A stretch of DNA of 64,000 bases from Pseudomonadota bacterium (GTDB taxonomy: Bacteria; Myxococcota_A; UBA796; GCA-2862545), in assembly GCA_947505245.1 (NCBI GenBank), contig CANNIZ010000009.1, forward strand, positions 57,363-121,362. Direction: 5' to 3'. Shown here in pieces: positions 26,957 to 35,412 of this stretch (position 1 is the stretch's first letter; each line of letters begins with the position of its first letter). Below the pieces are notes generated by a model. The model worked only from the letters and a program-made list of their open reading frames with translations. It was not told the origin of the DNA and did no database searches. Made by a program: the position numbers and the translations under genes.

Positions 26957-28720
26957 ATGCATCGGCCCTCCGTCACGATCCTTTGTGCGCTGCTCCTCGC
27001 CTGCCGGGGAGAATTCGAGACCGATGACGATTCCTGGCCCGAAAATTCGTCGCCCACGGATCGGGACGGGGACGGGATCGCCGCGGAAGGTGGAGATTGC
27101 GACGACTCGAACGCGACGATCCATCCAGGTCAGGCGGAGCTGTGCGACGGCGTGGATCAGGACTGCGACGGGATCATCGACGAGCAGACGGCAGACGAAG
27201 ACGGCGATGGGACCTGTGACGCCCTCGACACCGACGCCTGCAACGTGGAGGGCCAGCCCGACTGCGCGGTGATCGAGGTGTGCAACGGGCACGACGACAA
27301 CGGGGACGGTGCCGTCGACGAGGGCTTTGATCAAGACGGGGACGGCGTCACCGCGTGCGACGGGGACTGCGACGACGCTGATCCCCAGCGGGCGCCCGAC
27401 CGACCCGAGGCCGCCGGAAGCGGCCTTGACGAGGACTGCGACGGGTACGTCGATGAAGACGACTGGCATGCCGGCGAGCTCGCGATCACGGAGGTGCTGA
27501 TCGATCCCGCGGTCGTACCAGACTCGGCAGGTGAATGGTTCGAGCTCAAAAACACGGGCAGCCGCACGCTCCCGCTCGCCGGGCTGCGCGTGGATGCAGG
27601 ACCGTACGACGCGTCCACAGCAGCCGACTGGCGAATCCCCGAAGGGACAGCTCCCCTCGCCCCGGGCGCGTTTGCGCTGATTGGGGCGTCGCTGGATCCG
27701 TCCCAAAACGGCGGCGTGTTCCCGGCGGCGACCTGGAACGGAGCGCTCTCGCTCGGGAACAGCGGACCGGGACTGACGTTGTCGGTCGATCAGTCAGCTG
27801 GACCGCTCGTGCTAGCGACCCTCACCTGGGACCGCTCGGACCGCGGCGCGGCGTGGATCGTCGAGGGTGCCGGCGGCTGCGCTGCGAGCGAGGCGTGGGC
27901 GCCGCTCGGCGACCGCGGTTCACCCGGCGAGCCCAATCCCCCCTGCGCCGTGGACGCCGACGGCGACGGGTGGTCCGCGGACGCGGACTGCGACGACACC
28001 CGCGCGGACGTTTACCCCGGGGCCGCCGAGACCGACGCCTCGCGCGATCAGGACTGCGATGGCGTGGCCGAGAAGGGGCCTGACGTAGAGCTGTCCGTCG
28101 AGCCGTCATCTTCGGCCGACACGTGCGGCGCGGTCACCGTACGCGCCAACGTAGCGCCCGATCCGGACGGCCCCGTGACCGTCGCGTGGGACCTGATCGC
28201 CCCCGCGGGGTCGAGCCTTCAGGCGGCGGACCTGTCGATCACCGGTGGGGTCGCGACGTTCGCGCCCGATCGCCCCGGCGCGTACCACCTCGCGGCCACC
28301 GGGACCGACTCGGGTGCCGCCGCGGGTCGCACCGGCACGGTCGACGTATCGATCGCCGCCGGCACGCCAGGCGCCGGGCCGAGCTCAGAGGCGGGCGCCA
28401 ACACGTTCGTCAGCGCGACGACGCCGTGTGTGGACGGGGTGTGCGCGCCCTGTGACGCGGTCGTCGTGCTCCTCGACGGTGCTGCGTCGTCGGATCCCGA
28501 AGGCGGGCCGCTCACCTACCGCTGGAGCGTGGTTTCTGGCTGGGGCCTCCTCGCCGACCCGACGTCGAAGGCCACGACGATCGTCGTTCCAGGCGCGGTA
28601 CCGTTGCCTGGCACCACCGCGGTGCACACGGTGTTCGTGTCGCTCCGCGTCACCGACTGCGGCGGGGCTGCGGCAACCGCCGATCTCGTGGCGATCACCG
28701 CCGAATGTACAGGGAACTGA
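26957..28720 (+). CDS. Lipoprotein with MopE-like repeats, lamin-tail-like and Ig/PKD-like domains
   Basis: A 587-residue lipoprotein (signal MHRPSVTILCALLLAC). Residues about 25-180 carry MopE-like acidic Cys repeats (DRDGDGIAAEGGDCDD, CDGVDQDCDG). Residues about 185-330 resemble a lamin-tail domain (ELAITEVLIDPA, GEWFELKNTGSRTLPLAGL). Another repeat unit follows (DADGDGWSADADCDD), then Ig/PKD-like beta domains to the end (LDGAASSDPEGGPLTYRW). Surface exposure and metal binding are likely. The ATG at 26957 was chosen because it begins the lipoprotein signal; the upstream frame runs through the tRNA region. The next gene starts on its stop codon (TGATG). Confidence 0.85.
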   Translation: MHRPSVTILCALLLACRGEFETDDDSWPENSSPTDRDGDGIAAEGGDCDDSNATIHPGQAELCDGVDQDCDGIIDEQTADEDGDGTCDALDTDACNVEGQPDCAVIEVCNGHDDNGDGAVDEGFDQDGDGVTACDGDCDDADPQRAPDRPEAAGSGLDEDCDGYVDEDDWHAGELAITEVLIDPAVVPDSAGEWFELKNTGSRTLPLAGLRVDAGPYDASTAADWRIPEGTAPLAPGAFALIGASLDPSQNGGVFPAATWNGALSLGNSGPGLTLSVDQSAGPLVLATLTWDRSDRGAAWIVEGAGGCAASEAWAPLGDRGSPGEPNPPCAVDADGDGWSADADCDDTRADVYPGAAETDASRDQDCDGVAEKGPDVELSVEPSSSADTCGAVTVRANVAPDPDGPVTVAWDLIAPAGSSLQAADLSITGGVATFAPDRPGAYHLAATGTDSGAAAGRTGTVDVSIAAGTPGAGPSSEAGANTFVSATTPCVDGVCAPCDAVVVLLDGAASSDPEGGPLTYRWSVVSGWGLLADPTSKATTIVVPGAVPLPGTTAVHTVFVSLRVTDCGGAAATADLVAITAECTGN

Positions 28721-29493
28721 TGACCCGTCCAGTGACCATCGTCCGCGCTGTAGGCCCCGAGCAGGCGCCACCCGTCGTGCTGTTCCACGGCATGGGGCTC
28801 GGCCGGTGGATCTGGGGGCGCACACAGGAGACGCTCGCCAAGGGCGGAATCACGTCGTTCGCCTACGATCTTCCAGGCCACGGCGACAGCCCGAGCAACC
28901 CGTCGCTCGACCAGGCGATCGACGAGGTCGAGGCCGTGATCCGCTCGGTGCCGGGCAGCTCGGTCGTCGGGCACAGCGTCGGCGGCTACCTTTCGCAGGT
29001 GGCCGTCACCCGCGTGCGCGTGCCTGCGCTCGCGCTCGTCGGCGCATTTCCGACCCGCGCTGTGCAGCTCGTCCCGACGCGCGATCAGCTGCGATCGTCG
29101 CTTCGCCACACCGCAGCCGCCCTGCTCGGACAGCCGTTCCGCCTGCGCTACGGCGACTACCACCGGTGCGGCTTCGACAAGCTGCCCGAAGACGAAGCAA
29201 AGAACGCGTTCGAGCGCATCACGCCGTGGCCTGGCCGCCTCGTGCGCAAGCTCGCGTTCCAGCCCCACCACGTCAATCGCGAGGCGATCGGCGCGCCGGT
29301 GTTGTGCGTCATCGGCCGCCACGACCGCGTCGTGCGCTGGCAGGTCGGGCGCGCCCTCGGGGAGCACCTGGACGCGCTGATCTGGCGCTACGACGACCTC
29401 GGCCACTTCCCGATGATGCAGCCTGAAGGGGTGCGGTTCGACGAGGATCTCGCGGGTTGGCTGAAGAACCCGCGGGGGCGGAAGGTCCGATAA
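28720..29493 (+). CDS. Alpha/beta hydrolase
   Basis: A 257-residue alpha/beta hydrolase with an oxyanion-hole region VVLFHGMGLGRWIW, the nucleophile elbow GHSVGG (Ser), a late acid in VIGRHDRVV and the histidine in DLGHFPMMQPE. It is a cytosolic esterase, lipase or acyl-transfer type enzyme of unknown substrate. ATG 28720 shares a base with the upstream lipoprotein stop; an ATG five codons earlier lies within that gene. A very large palindrome follows 43 bases after its stop. Confidence 0.88.
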   Translation: MTRPVTIVRAVGPEQAPPVVLFHGMGLGRWIWGRTQETLAKGGITSFAYDLPGHGDSPSNPSLDQAIDEVEAVIRSVPGSSVVGHSVGGYLSQVAVTRVRVPALALVGAFPTRAVQLVPTRDQLRSSLRHTAAALLGQPFRLRYGDYHRCGFDKLPEDEAKNAFERITPWPGRLVRKLAFQPHHVNREAIGAPVLCVIGRHDRVVRWQVGRALGEHLDALIWRYDDLGHFPMMQPEGVRFDEDLAGWLKNPRGRKVR

Positions 29494-29535
29494 CGTCTAG
29501 ATCTCCGGCTGCGTCAGGGTGACGCCAAAGCAAAA

Positions 29536-29633
29536 TTTCTCGCAGAGACGCCAAGAATGGGCAGAGGGGCGCAGAGGGGTCTTTGGACGTCGCTCTGCGC
29601 GCTCTGCCCATTCTCCTGCATCTCTGCGAGAAA
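29536..29633. repeat. 98-base three-tier palindrome (REP/MITE-like or bidirectional terminator)
   Basis: Three perfect nested stems: TTTCTCGCAGAGA with TCTCTGCGAGAAA (29536-29548/29621-29633), AGAATGGGCAGAG with CTCTGCCCATTCT (29554-29566/29602-29614), and GCGCAGAG with CTCTGCGC (29569-29576/29593-29600). The GCAGAG core is reused in every arm. It lies between convergent genes. It is more elaborate than a terminator and resembles intergenic GCAGAGACGCAGAG-type palindromic repeats that are dispersed in many genomes; copy number cannot be judged here. Confidence 0.88.
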
Positions 29634-29668
29634 CGATGCCGTCCGCATCGCGCCGACACCCCCGGAGA

Positions 29669-30397
29669 TCACGCGCTCAGACCGCCGTCCACCGGGATCA
29701 CCTGCCCCGTGATGTACAAGGCGCCGGGGCCGCAAAGGAACCGCACGATCGGCGCGACCTCTTCCGGCTTGCCCATGCGCTGCATCGGGATGGCCGCGTT
29801 GGCGCCCTCGATCACCGCGTCCGGGAGGCCTTTCGTCATGTCCGTGTCGATGAAGCCCGGCGCGACGGCGTTCACGCGGATGTTCCGCTTCGCGACCTCC
29901 TTCGAGAGCGAGCGCGTCATCGCGACGACCGCCGCCTTGGACGCTGCATAGTTCACCTGGCCGGCGTTGCCCCGCAGCGCGGAGACCGACACGATGTTCA
30001 CGATCGCGCCCGAGCGGCGGCGGACCATGCCGTACAACACCGCGCGCGACATCCGGAACGCGCCGCCGGCGTTCACGTCGAGCACGCGATCCCACTGGTC
30101 GTCGCTCATCCGCATCATCAGGGTGTCGTCGGTCACCCCGGCGTTGTTCACGAGGATCTCGACGTCCCCGAGCTCACACGCGGCCTTGTGAAGCGCCTCG
30201 CAGCCCTCGGTCGTCGAGACGTCGGCCTGCACGGCGCGTCCACGGCCGAACTCGGCGATCAGCGCCTCGGCCTCGGCGACGCGCGTGGCGTAGTTGACCA
30301 CCACGACAGCGCCGGCCGCATGCAGCTCCCGGGCGATCGCCCGCCCAATTCCGCGGCTGCCACCCGTCACGATCGCGACCTTTCCTTCGAGCTCCAT
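29669..30397 (-). CDS. fabG: 3-oxoacyl-ACP reductase (short-chain dehydrogenase)
   Basis: A classic SDR of 242 residues. NADPH-binding TGGSRGIG is at the N-terminus, NNAG follows in [13 protein letters not shown], and the catalytic Ser-Tyr-Lys are in [20 protein letters not shown]. It ends [10 protein letters not shown]. This reduces 3-oxoacyl-ACP in fatty-acid synthesis; as with all FabG-like proteins, another ketone substrate is possible, and no other fab genes are adjacent. ATG 30397 has GGAGGG just upstream. The gene follows epmA by 36 bases in the same orientation. Confidence 0.88.
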   Translation of the reverse strand: MELEGKVAIVTGGSRGIGRAIARELHAAGAVVVVNYATRVAEAEALIAEFGRGRAVQADVSTTEGCEALHKAACELGDVEILVNNAGVTDDTLMMRMSDDQWDRVLDVNAGGAFRMSRAVLYGMVRRRSGAIVNIVSVSALRGNAGQVNYAASKAAVVAMTRSLSKEVAKRNIRVNAVAPGFIDTDMTKGLPDAVIEGANAAIPMQRMGKPEEVAPIVRFLCGPGALYITGQVIPVDGGLSA

Positions 30398-30433
30398 CGT
30401 GCCCTCCAGGTGGCCTGCTAACGCGGCCGGGCG

Positions 30434-31369
30434 CTACCCGACGCGGCCACGTTCGATGCCGTCCCAGCCGCACAGGGCGGCGACGAGCCGGTCGAGGCCC
30501 ATCGCGATGCCCGCGGTCGTCGGCATGCGACCTACCGCTTCGACAAACGCCATGTCGACGGGATGGGGCGACTCCCCCGCCGCCACCCGGGCCGCGTTCA
30601 CCGACAACGCGCGCCGGAGCTGCTCCTGCGAGTCGACGACCTCGAGGAACGCGTTGCAAAGCTCCACGCCGCCGAGGAAGCCTTCGAACCGGCAGGCGAC
30701 TGGCCACGGGCCGTCGTCGCGAACCTGCGCGAGCGCCGCCTGCGAAGCTGGCCAGTCGCGCACGAACGTGGGCGCCGTGATGCGCGGCTCGACGTCCTCG
30801 ACGAACCGCCGAAAGAACGCGTCGTCAAACCCGCGGTCGCGGCTGGAGAGATCCGACGCTGACGCCGTCGCAAGGTCGACGCCGGTCGTCTCCAGGAACA
30901 GGTCGCGCACCGTCACGCGGCGCCACGCGGCCGGCGCGTCCACGCCCAACGCGTTGGCGGCCGTCGCGACGAGAGCTTCGACGTCGTCCATCAGATCCGC
31001 GAGGCCCGCGCCTGCGCGGTACCATTCGAGCATCGTGAATTCCCGCCCGTGCCACGACCCGCGCTCGCGGTCGCGAAAACACGGACCGAGATCGTAGATG
31101 CGCGGCAGGCCTGCGGCCACGACGCGCTTGCACGCGAACTCGGGCGAGGTGCGCAGGTAGCCGTCGGCGACCGGCAACGCGAACAGCTGCTCCTCCATCG
31201 CGGGAGACGGAACGAGCGCTGGCGTGTGGACCTCGAGGTACCCGTGATCGTCAAACCACCCGCGGATCGCGCGGGTGACGACGGCTCGGGCCCTCAGTCC
31301 AGCAGGGTCGATTCGACGAACCTTACTTCTTGCCGACGCGCTCGACGTATTCGCCGGTGCGCGTGTCAA
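30434..31369 (-). CDS. epmA: Elongation factor P (R)-beta-lysine ligase EpmA
   Basis: A class II lysyl-tRNA-synthetase-like enzyme lacking the anticodon domain, which attaches (R)-beta-lysine to EF-P. The catalytic domain is complete: motif 2 FRDRERGSWHGREFTMLEWYRAG and motif 3 GIAMGLDRLVAAL. The start is uncertain because no ATG/GTG lies near the expected N-terminus. I used TTG at 31369, which overlaps efp by 47 bases and gives 311 residues; an ATG at 31411 would overlap efp more. With efp and epmB beside it the assignment is firm. Confidence 0.92.
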   Translation of the reverse strand: MTRAPANTSSASARSKVRRIDPAGLRARAVVTRAIRGWFDDHGYLEVHTPALVPSPAMEEQLFALPVADGYLRTSPEFACKRVVAAGLPRIYDLGPCFRDRERGSWHGREFTMLEWYRAGAGLADLMDDVEALVATAANALGVDAPAAWRRVTVRDLFLETTGVDLATASASDLSSRDRGFDDAFFRRFVEDVEPRITAPTFVRDWPASQAALAQVRDDGPWPVACRFEGFLGGVELCNAFLEVVDSQEQLRRALSVNAARVAAGESPHPVDMAFVEAVGRMPTTAGIAMGLDRLVAALCGWDGIERGRVG

Positions 31370-31889
31370 TGCGGATGAACTCGCCGCTCTCGATGAACAG
31401 CGGAACGCCAACCGAAGCGCCCGTCGTGAGCACCGCCTGCTTGTTCGTGCCGGTGGCGGTGTTGCCGCGGGCGCCGGGCTCCGTGTACGTGATCTGCAAT
31501 TCGACGAACGTCGGCGGGACGACGCTTACGGCGCGGCCCTTGTAGAACATGACCTCGCACATGGCCTCTTCGAGGAGCCAGGGCGTGACGTCGGCGATGC
31601 TCTCCTTCTGGATGCCGACCTGCTCGAAGTTCTCCTGGTTCATGAAGAACCACTGTTCGCCGTCGTTGTAGAGGTACTGCATCGTAAACTCTTCGATGTC
31701 CGCCGGCTCCAGCGTCTCACCCGAACGCCAGGTGCGCTCGAGGGTGTTGCCGTTGAGCAGATTCCGGAGCTTGACCCGCGTGAAAGCCGTGCCTTTTCCA
31801 GGCTTTACGAACTGGAAGTACGTGATGACGTACGGGTAGCCTTCCAACTCGATCTTCAGGCCGTTGCGGATTTCCGCCGACTGATACAT
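31323..31889 (-). CDS. efp: Elongation factor P
   Basis: EF-P of 188 residues that rescues ribosomes at polyproline. KOW-like N-domain MYQSAEIRNGLKIELEG contains the loop KPGKGTAF with the modified Lys (residue 32), the lysine that EpmAB decorates. OB domains follow, ending IDTRTGEYVERVGKK. ATG 31889 is typical; the earlier ATG nine codons upstream is unlikely. Its end overlaps epmA, so the two are co-transcribed, and epmB is divergent 25 bases away. Confidence 0.97.
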   Translation of the reverse strand: MYQSAEIRNGLKIELEGYPYVITYFQFVKPGKGTAFTRVKLRNLLNGNTLERTWRSGETLEPADIEEFTMQYLYNDGEQWFFMNQENFEQVGIQKESIADVTPWLLEEAMCEVMFYKGRAVSVVPPTFVELQITYTEPGARGNTATGTNKQAVLTTGASVGVPLFIESGEFIRIDTRTGEYVERVGKK

Positions 31890-31914
31890 GGGGTCCTCAC
31901 CGTTGGGAGCCGCC

Positions 31915-32892
31915 ATGTATCACGGGAAAGCAGGCCCGGTAGCCGAACCGGCGGGACGCGTGGTCGGTCGGCCCGAATTGTTGGCCCACAGGCCTGATCT
32001 CGCGGAGGTCTGGGATGAGGCTGACGCGGCGTTCCCCGTGCGCGTCACCCGTTCGTTTCTTGACCGCATGAACCTCGACGACCCCAACGATCCCCTCGCG
32101 CTGCAGGTCTTGCCGTCCCCCAGCGAGCTCGTGCCGGCGCCCGGCGACCTCGACGATCCGGTCGGCGACCTGCGCATGAGCCCGTTGCCGTGGGTGGTCC
32201 GAAAGCACCCGGACCGCGTGTTGGTGCTGCTCACCAAGCGCTGCCAGATCTACTGTCGGTACTGTTTTCGTCGGAACATCGAGCACGGCGAACAGGACCC
32301 CAGCGACGCCGAGCTCCGAGCGGCCCTCGCGTACGCGAAGACTTCGGGCGCCCACGAGGTCATTTTCTCCGGCGGCGACCCACTCGCGGTCACCGACGAA
32401 CAGCTGTTTTCGGCGATTGACGCCGTTCGGCCCGAGGTTCCTGTGATTCGGGTCCACACGAGGGCCCCGATCGCCCTCCCCTCGCGCGTGACACCGGCGC
32501 TCGTCGCGGGGCTTCAGAAGCGCGCACCCGTGTGGGTGATCGTGCACACCAACCACCCGCGCGAGCTCGCACCCGACGTCGATGAGGCTCTCGCCAGGCT
32601 GGTGGACGCCGGGATCCCGGTCCTGAACCAGTCCGTGCTCCTCGCGGGTGTGAACGACGATCCTTCCGTGCTGCAGGCGCTCTCGGAGGCGCTGGTCGAG
32701 CGGAGGGTGTTCCCGTACTACCTGCACCACCCCGATGCAGCGTCCGGAAACGCGGCGTTCCGGGTGACGTTCGAGCGAGGGCTGGAGATCTACGCCGAGC
32801 TCGGACGGCGGGTGAGCGGCCTCGCATTGCCGGCGTACGTCGTCGATCCTCCAGACGGGAGCGGGAAGATCCCGGTCTCCACCCTCAGTTGA
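31915..32892 (+). CDS. epmB: EF-P beta-lysylation protein EpmB (lysine 2,3-aminomutase family)
   Basis: Radical SAM/PLP enzyme of 325 residues converting (S)-alpha-lysine to (R)-beta-lysine for EF-P. The iron-sulfur motif is CQIYCRYCF (about residues 110-118), followed by SGGDPLAV and the PLP lysine region near the C-terminus (DPPDGSGKIPV). ATG 31915 has GGGAG just upstream; an ATG nine codons earlier is less well placed. Divergent from efp, so a 25-base spacer must hold both promoters. Its stop overlaps the first Fur-like palindrome. Confidence 0.93.
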   Translation: MYHGKAGPVAEPAGRVVGRPELLAHRPDLAEVWDEADAAFPVRVTRSFLDRMNLDDPNDPLALQVLPSPSELVPAPGDLDDPVGDLRMSPLPWVVRKHPDRVLVLLTKRCQIYCRYCFRRNIEHGEQDPSDAELRAALAYAKTSGAHEVIFSGGDPLAVTDEQLFSAIDAVRPEVPVIRVHTRAPIALPSRVTPALVAGLQKRAPVWVIVHTNHPRELAPDVDEALARLVDAGIPVLNQSVLLAGVNDDPSVLQALSEALVERRVFPYYLHHPDAASGNAAFRVTFERGLEIYAELGRRVSGLALPAYVVDPPDGSGKIPVSTLS

Positions 32893-32905
32893 AAATGCTT
32901 TTCAA
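32889..32905. promoter_or_regulatory. Fur-box-like palindrome, distal
   Basis: TTGAAAATGCTTTTCAA, a perfect 7-3-7 inverted repeat of the Fur type (GAAAAT..TTTTC). It starts on the last bases of epmB. A second copy lies 37 bases downstream, right before feoA, so it is probably bound by a Fur-family repressor under iron sufficiency. Confidence 0.72.
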
Positions 32906-32925
32906 ATACAGCACGCTCCGTTAAA

Positions 32926-32942
32926 TTGAAAATGACTTTCAA
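32926..32942. promoter_or_regulatory. Fur-box-like palindrome, proximal
   Basis: TTGAAAATGACTTTCAA, a 6-5-6 inverted repeat closely matching the one at 32889. It lies immediately upstream of the GTG start of feoA and would cover the transcription start or ribosome-binding region. Its presence argues against an earlier TTG/ATG start inside it. Confidence 0.75.
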
Positions 32943-32952
32943 TGGGGGCGCG

Positions 32953-33189
32953 GTGACGCTCGATCAGCTCGAGAACGGCAAAGCAGGCAACATCGCGTCC
33001 GTCGCCGGCGAAGGCCCGTTCCGCCGCCGCCTGCTCGAGCTCGGCCTCGTCCCGGGAACCCTCGTCGAGCGCATCGGGCAGGCGCCGTTCGGCGACCCGC
33101 TCACCTTCCGGGTGCGTCGCGCCGTGTTGTGCCTGCGACGCGCCGAGGCGGCGCTCGTGCAGCTCGCGACCGCACCGGCGGCCGTGTGA
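32953..33189 (+). CDS. feoA: Ferrous iron transport protein A
   Basis: A 78-residue SH3-like cytosolic protein needed with FeoB for Fe2+ uptake. After the GTG start it reads TLDQLENGKAGNIASVAGEG, then RRRLLELGLVPGTLVER, a good FeoA match. GTG at 32953 was chosen because a run of five G lies just upstream and because the earlier starts are inside the Fur-like palindrome. It overlaps feoB by four bases (GTGA). Confidence 0.93.
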   Translation: MTLDQLENGKAGNIASVAGEGPFRRRLLELGLVPGTLVERIGQAPFGDPLTFRVRRAVLCLRRAEAALVQLATAPAAV

Positions 33190-35375
33190 CCGCTCCCCGC
33201 ATCGCGTTGATCGGCAACCCGAACGCGGGCAAGTCCACGCTGTTCAACGCGCTCACGGGCGGCACCGCACGCACCGGAAATTACGCCGGCACGACCGTCG
33301 ATCGCCACGTCGGACAGCTGACGATCGACGGAACGGCGATGGAGGTGCTCGACGTGCCCGGGACGTGGTCCCTCGCGGCCCGCTCCCCGGAAGAGCGCAT
33401 CGCTATCGACATCGCCGTGGGGCTCGGCCAACACGAGCCGCCCGCGCTCCTCGTGGTCGTACTCGACGCCCCTCGCGTGATGCGCAGCCTCTACGTCACG
33501 CTTCAGCTGCTCGATCTGAAGGTGCCGGTCGTGTGCGCGCTCAACCTCGCTGACGAAGCCCGGCAGGACGGCGTGATGCCCGACGTCGACGCCCTCGCCC
33601 ACGCGCTCGGTGTGCCCGTCATCGCCACCGTCGCGCGCACCGGCGAGGGCCTGCAGGCGCTCCGTGACGCGATCGGCAAGGCGCTGCGCGACCCCGCCTC
33701 GGTGACGCCGGGCGCCGTCCACGACTGGACGCCCGCGCTGGTCGCGGACGCCGACGCCCTCGTCCCGCACCTGCCCGCACGCCTGCGTGCCGTCGCCACC
33801 GATCCCGCCCGTGCGCGAGCGCTCGCGTTGTGGATGTTGCTGTCGGTCGACGATGACGACGCGCTGCCCGACGCGGACGTTCCGACCGCTGAGATCGCGC
33901 GGATCCGTGCAGCAGCGAAGGCCGCTCGGCGAGATCTGCAGGGCGAGATCATCGGCCATCGGTACGCATGGATCGACGCCCGGGCGAACCAGTTCGTACC
34001 GGTCGGCGGCCCACGAGGTGCGCCGTTGGCCGACAAGATCGACCGTGTGTTGCTGCACCCGCTGTGGGGCTCGCTGGCGTTCCTCGCCGTGATGGGGCTC
34101 GTGTTCACGTCCCTGTTCTCGTGGAGCGACCCGCTGATCGGCCTGATCGAGGCGCTGTTCGCCCGCATCGGCGGGCTCGTCGCGGGCGGGTTCGAGGTCG
34201 CGGTCGCGAGCGCGCCCCTCGGCGGCGTGACGGCGATCCTCGGCGACCTCGTCGTTAACGGGATCATCGGCGGCGTCGGCTCGGTGCTCGTGTTCATCCC
34301 GCAGATCGGGCTGCTGTTCTTCTTCCTCGCACTGCTCGAAGACAGCGGCTACCTCGCGCGCGCCGCGCAGCTGATGGATCGAATCCTCCGCCTCGCAGGC
34401 CTGCCCGGACGCGCGTTCGTGCCGCTGATCTCGGGCTACGCGTGCGCAGTGCCCGCGATCATGGCGACCCGCACCATGCCGCGCGCGCGGGACCGGCTGC
34501 TCACCATGGCGGTGTTGCCACTCACGTCCTGTTCCGCTCGTCTTCCGGTGTACGGGCTGATGATCGGCGCGCTGTACCCGGCGCTGATCCCGGGGACGTC
34601 GATCCCCGCGCGCCCGGTCGCGCTGTTCGGCATGTACGTGATGTCCACCTTCGTGACCCTGCTCGCCGCGCTCGTGTTGGGGCGCCTCGTGGTGCCCGAC
34701 GTCGCCGCACCCGACCTGATCGAGCTTCCGCCCTACCGCCTTCCCCACTGGCAGACGGTGGGGCGCATGGTCTACGCGCGCGTCGCCGACTTCGTCCGCG
34801 AGGCGGGCGGCACCATCCTCAAGGCCACCGTCGTGTTGTGGTTCCTGCTTTCGTTCCCGCGCTACACCCCCGAACAGGTGCTCCCACCCGACGTGATCGC
34901 CCAGGCCCAGGTGGACGGCACCGACCTCACCAGCGCCGCGCGCGGTGCGGCGATCGAGCGCAGCTTCGCAGGCCGCATCGGCCACGTCGTCGAGCCCGCG
35001 ATCCGACCGCTCGGATTCGACTGGCGAATCGGCGTTGGGCTGGTCGGAGCGTTCGCCGCGCGCGAGGTGTTCGTGTCCACGATGGGCGTTGTTTACGGGC
35101 TCGGCGACGACGTCGACGACAGCTCGGCGACGCTCCGCGACCGCCTGCGCGGCGAACGGACGAGCGACGGGCAGCCGCGCTACACGCCCCTCGTCGCGAC
35201 GTCGTTGATGGTGTTCTTCGCGTTCGCGTTCCAGTGCCTTTCCACGCTCGCCGTGCTGCGCCGCGAGGCCGGGGGCTGGCGGTGGGCCGGGTTCATCGTC
35301 GCCTACATGACAGTGCTGGCGTGGACGGCGTCGTTCGCGGTGTACCAGGGCGGGCTGCTGCTCGGCTTCAAGTAG
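33186..35375 (+). CDS. feoB: Ferrous iron transporter FeoB
   Basis: FeoB of 729 residues that imports Fe2+ across the inner membrane. The N-terminal G domain has GNPNAGKST (G1), DVPGTWSL (G3) and NLAD (G4). The C-terminal half has two gate-like Nramp-type membrane modules with VLPLTSCSARLPVYGLM, where the cysteine of the family is kept, and VGLVGAFAAREVFVSTM. It is normal in length and translationally coupled to feoA. Expression should be repressed by Fur through the twin palindromes upstream. Confidence 0.96.
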   Translation: MTAPRIALIGNPNAGKSTLFNALTGGTARTGNYAGTTVDRHVGQLTIDGTAMEVLDVPGTWSLAARSPEERIAIDIAVGLGQHEPPALLVVVLDAPRVMRSLYVTLQLLDLKVPVVCALNLADEARQDGVMPDVDALAHALGVPVIATVARTGEGLQALRDAIGKALRDPASVTPGAVHDWTPALVADADALVPHLPARLRAVATDPARARALALWMLLSVDDDDALPDADVPTAEIARIRAAAKAARRDLQGEIIGHRYAWIDARANQFVPVGGPRGAPLADKIDRVLLHPLWGSLAFLAVMGLVFTSLFSWSDPLIGLIEALFARIGGLVAGGFEVAVASAPLGGVTAILGDLVVNGIIGGVGSVLVFIPQIGLLFFFLALLEDSGYLARAAQLMDRILRLAGLPGRAFVPLISGYACAVPAIMATRTMPRARDRLLTMAVLPLTSCSARLPVYGLMIGALYPALIPGTSIPARPVALFGMYVMSTFVTLLAALVLGRLVVPDVAAPDLIELPPYRLPHWQTVGRMVYARVADFVREAGGTILKATVVLWFLLSFPRYTPEQVLPPDVIAQAQVDGTDLTSAARGAAIERSFAGRIGHVVEPAIRPLGFDWRIGVGLVGAFAAREVFVSTMGVVYGLGDDVDDSSATLRDRLRGERTSDGQPRYTPLVATSLMVFFAFAFQCLSTLAVLRREAGGWRWAGFIVAYMTVLAWTASFAVYQGGLLLGFK

Positions 35376-35412
35376 GTCCCACGAGCCACGCCCCGACGTT
35401 ACTCGACGGGAC

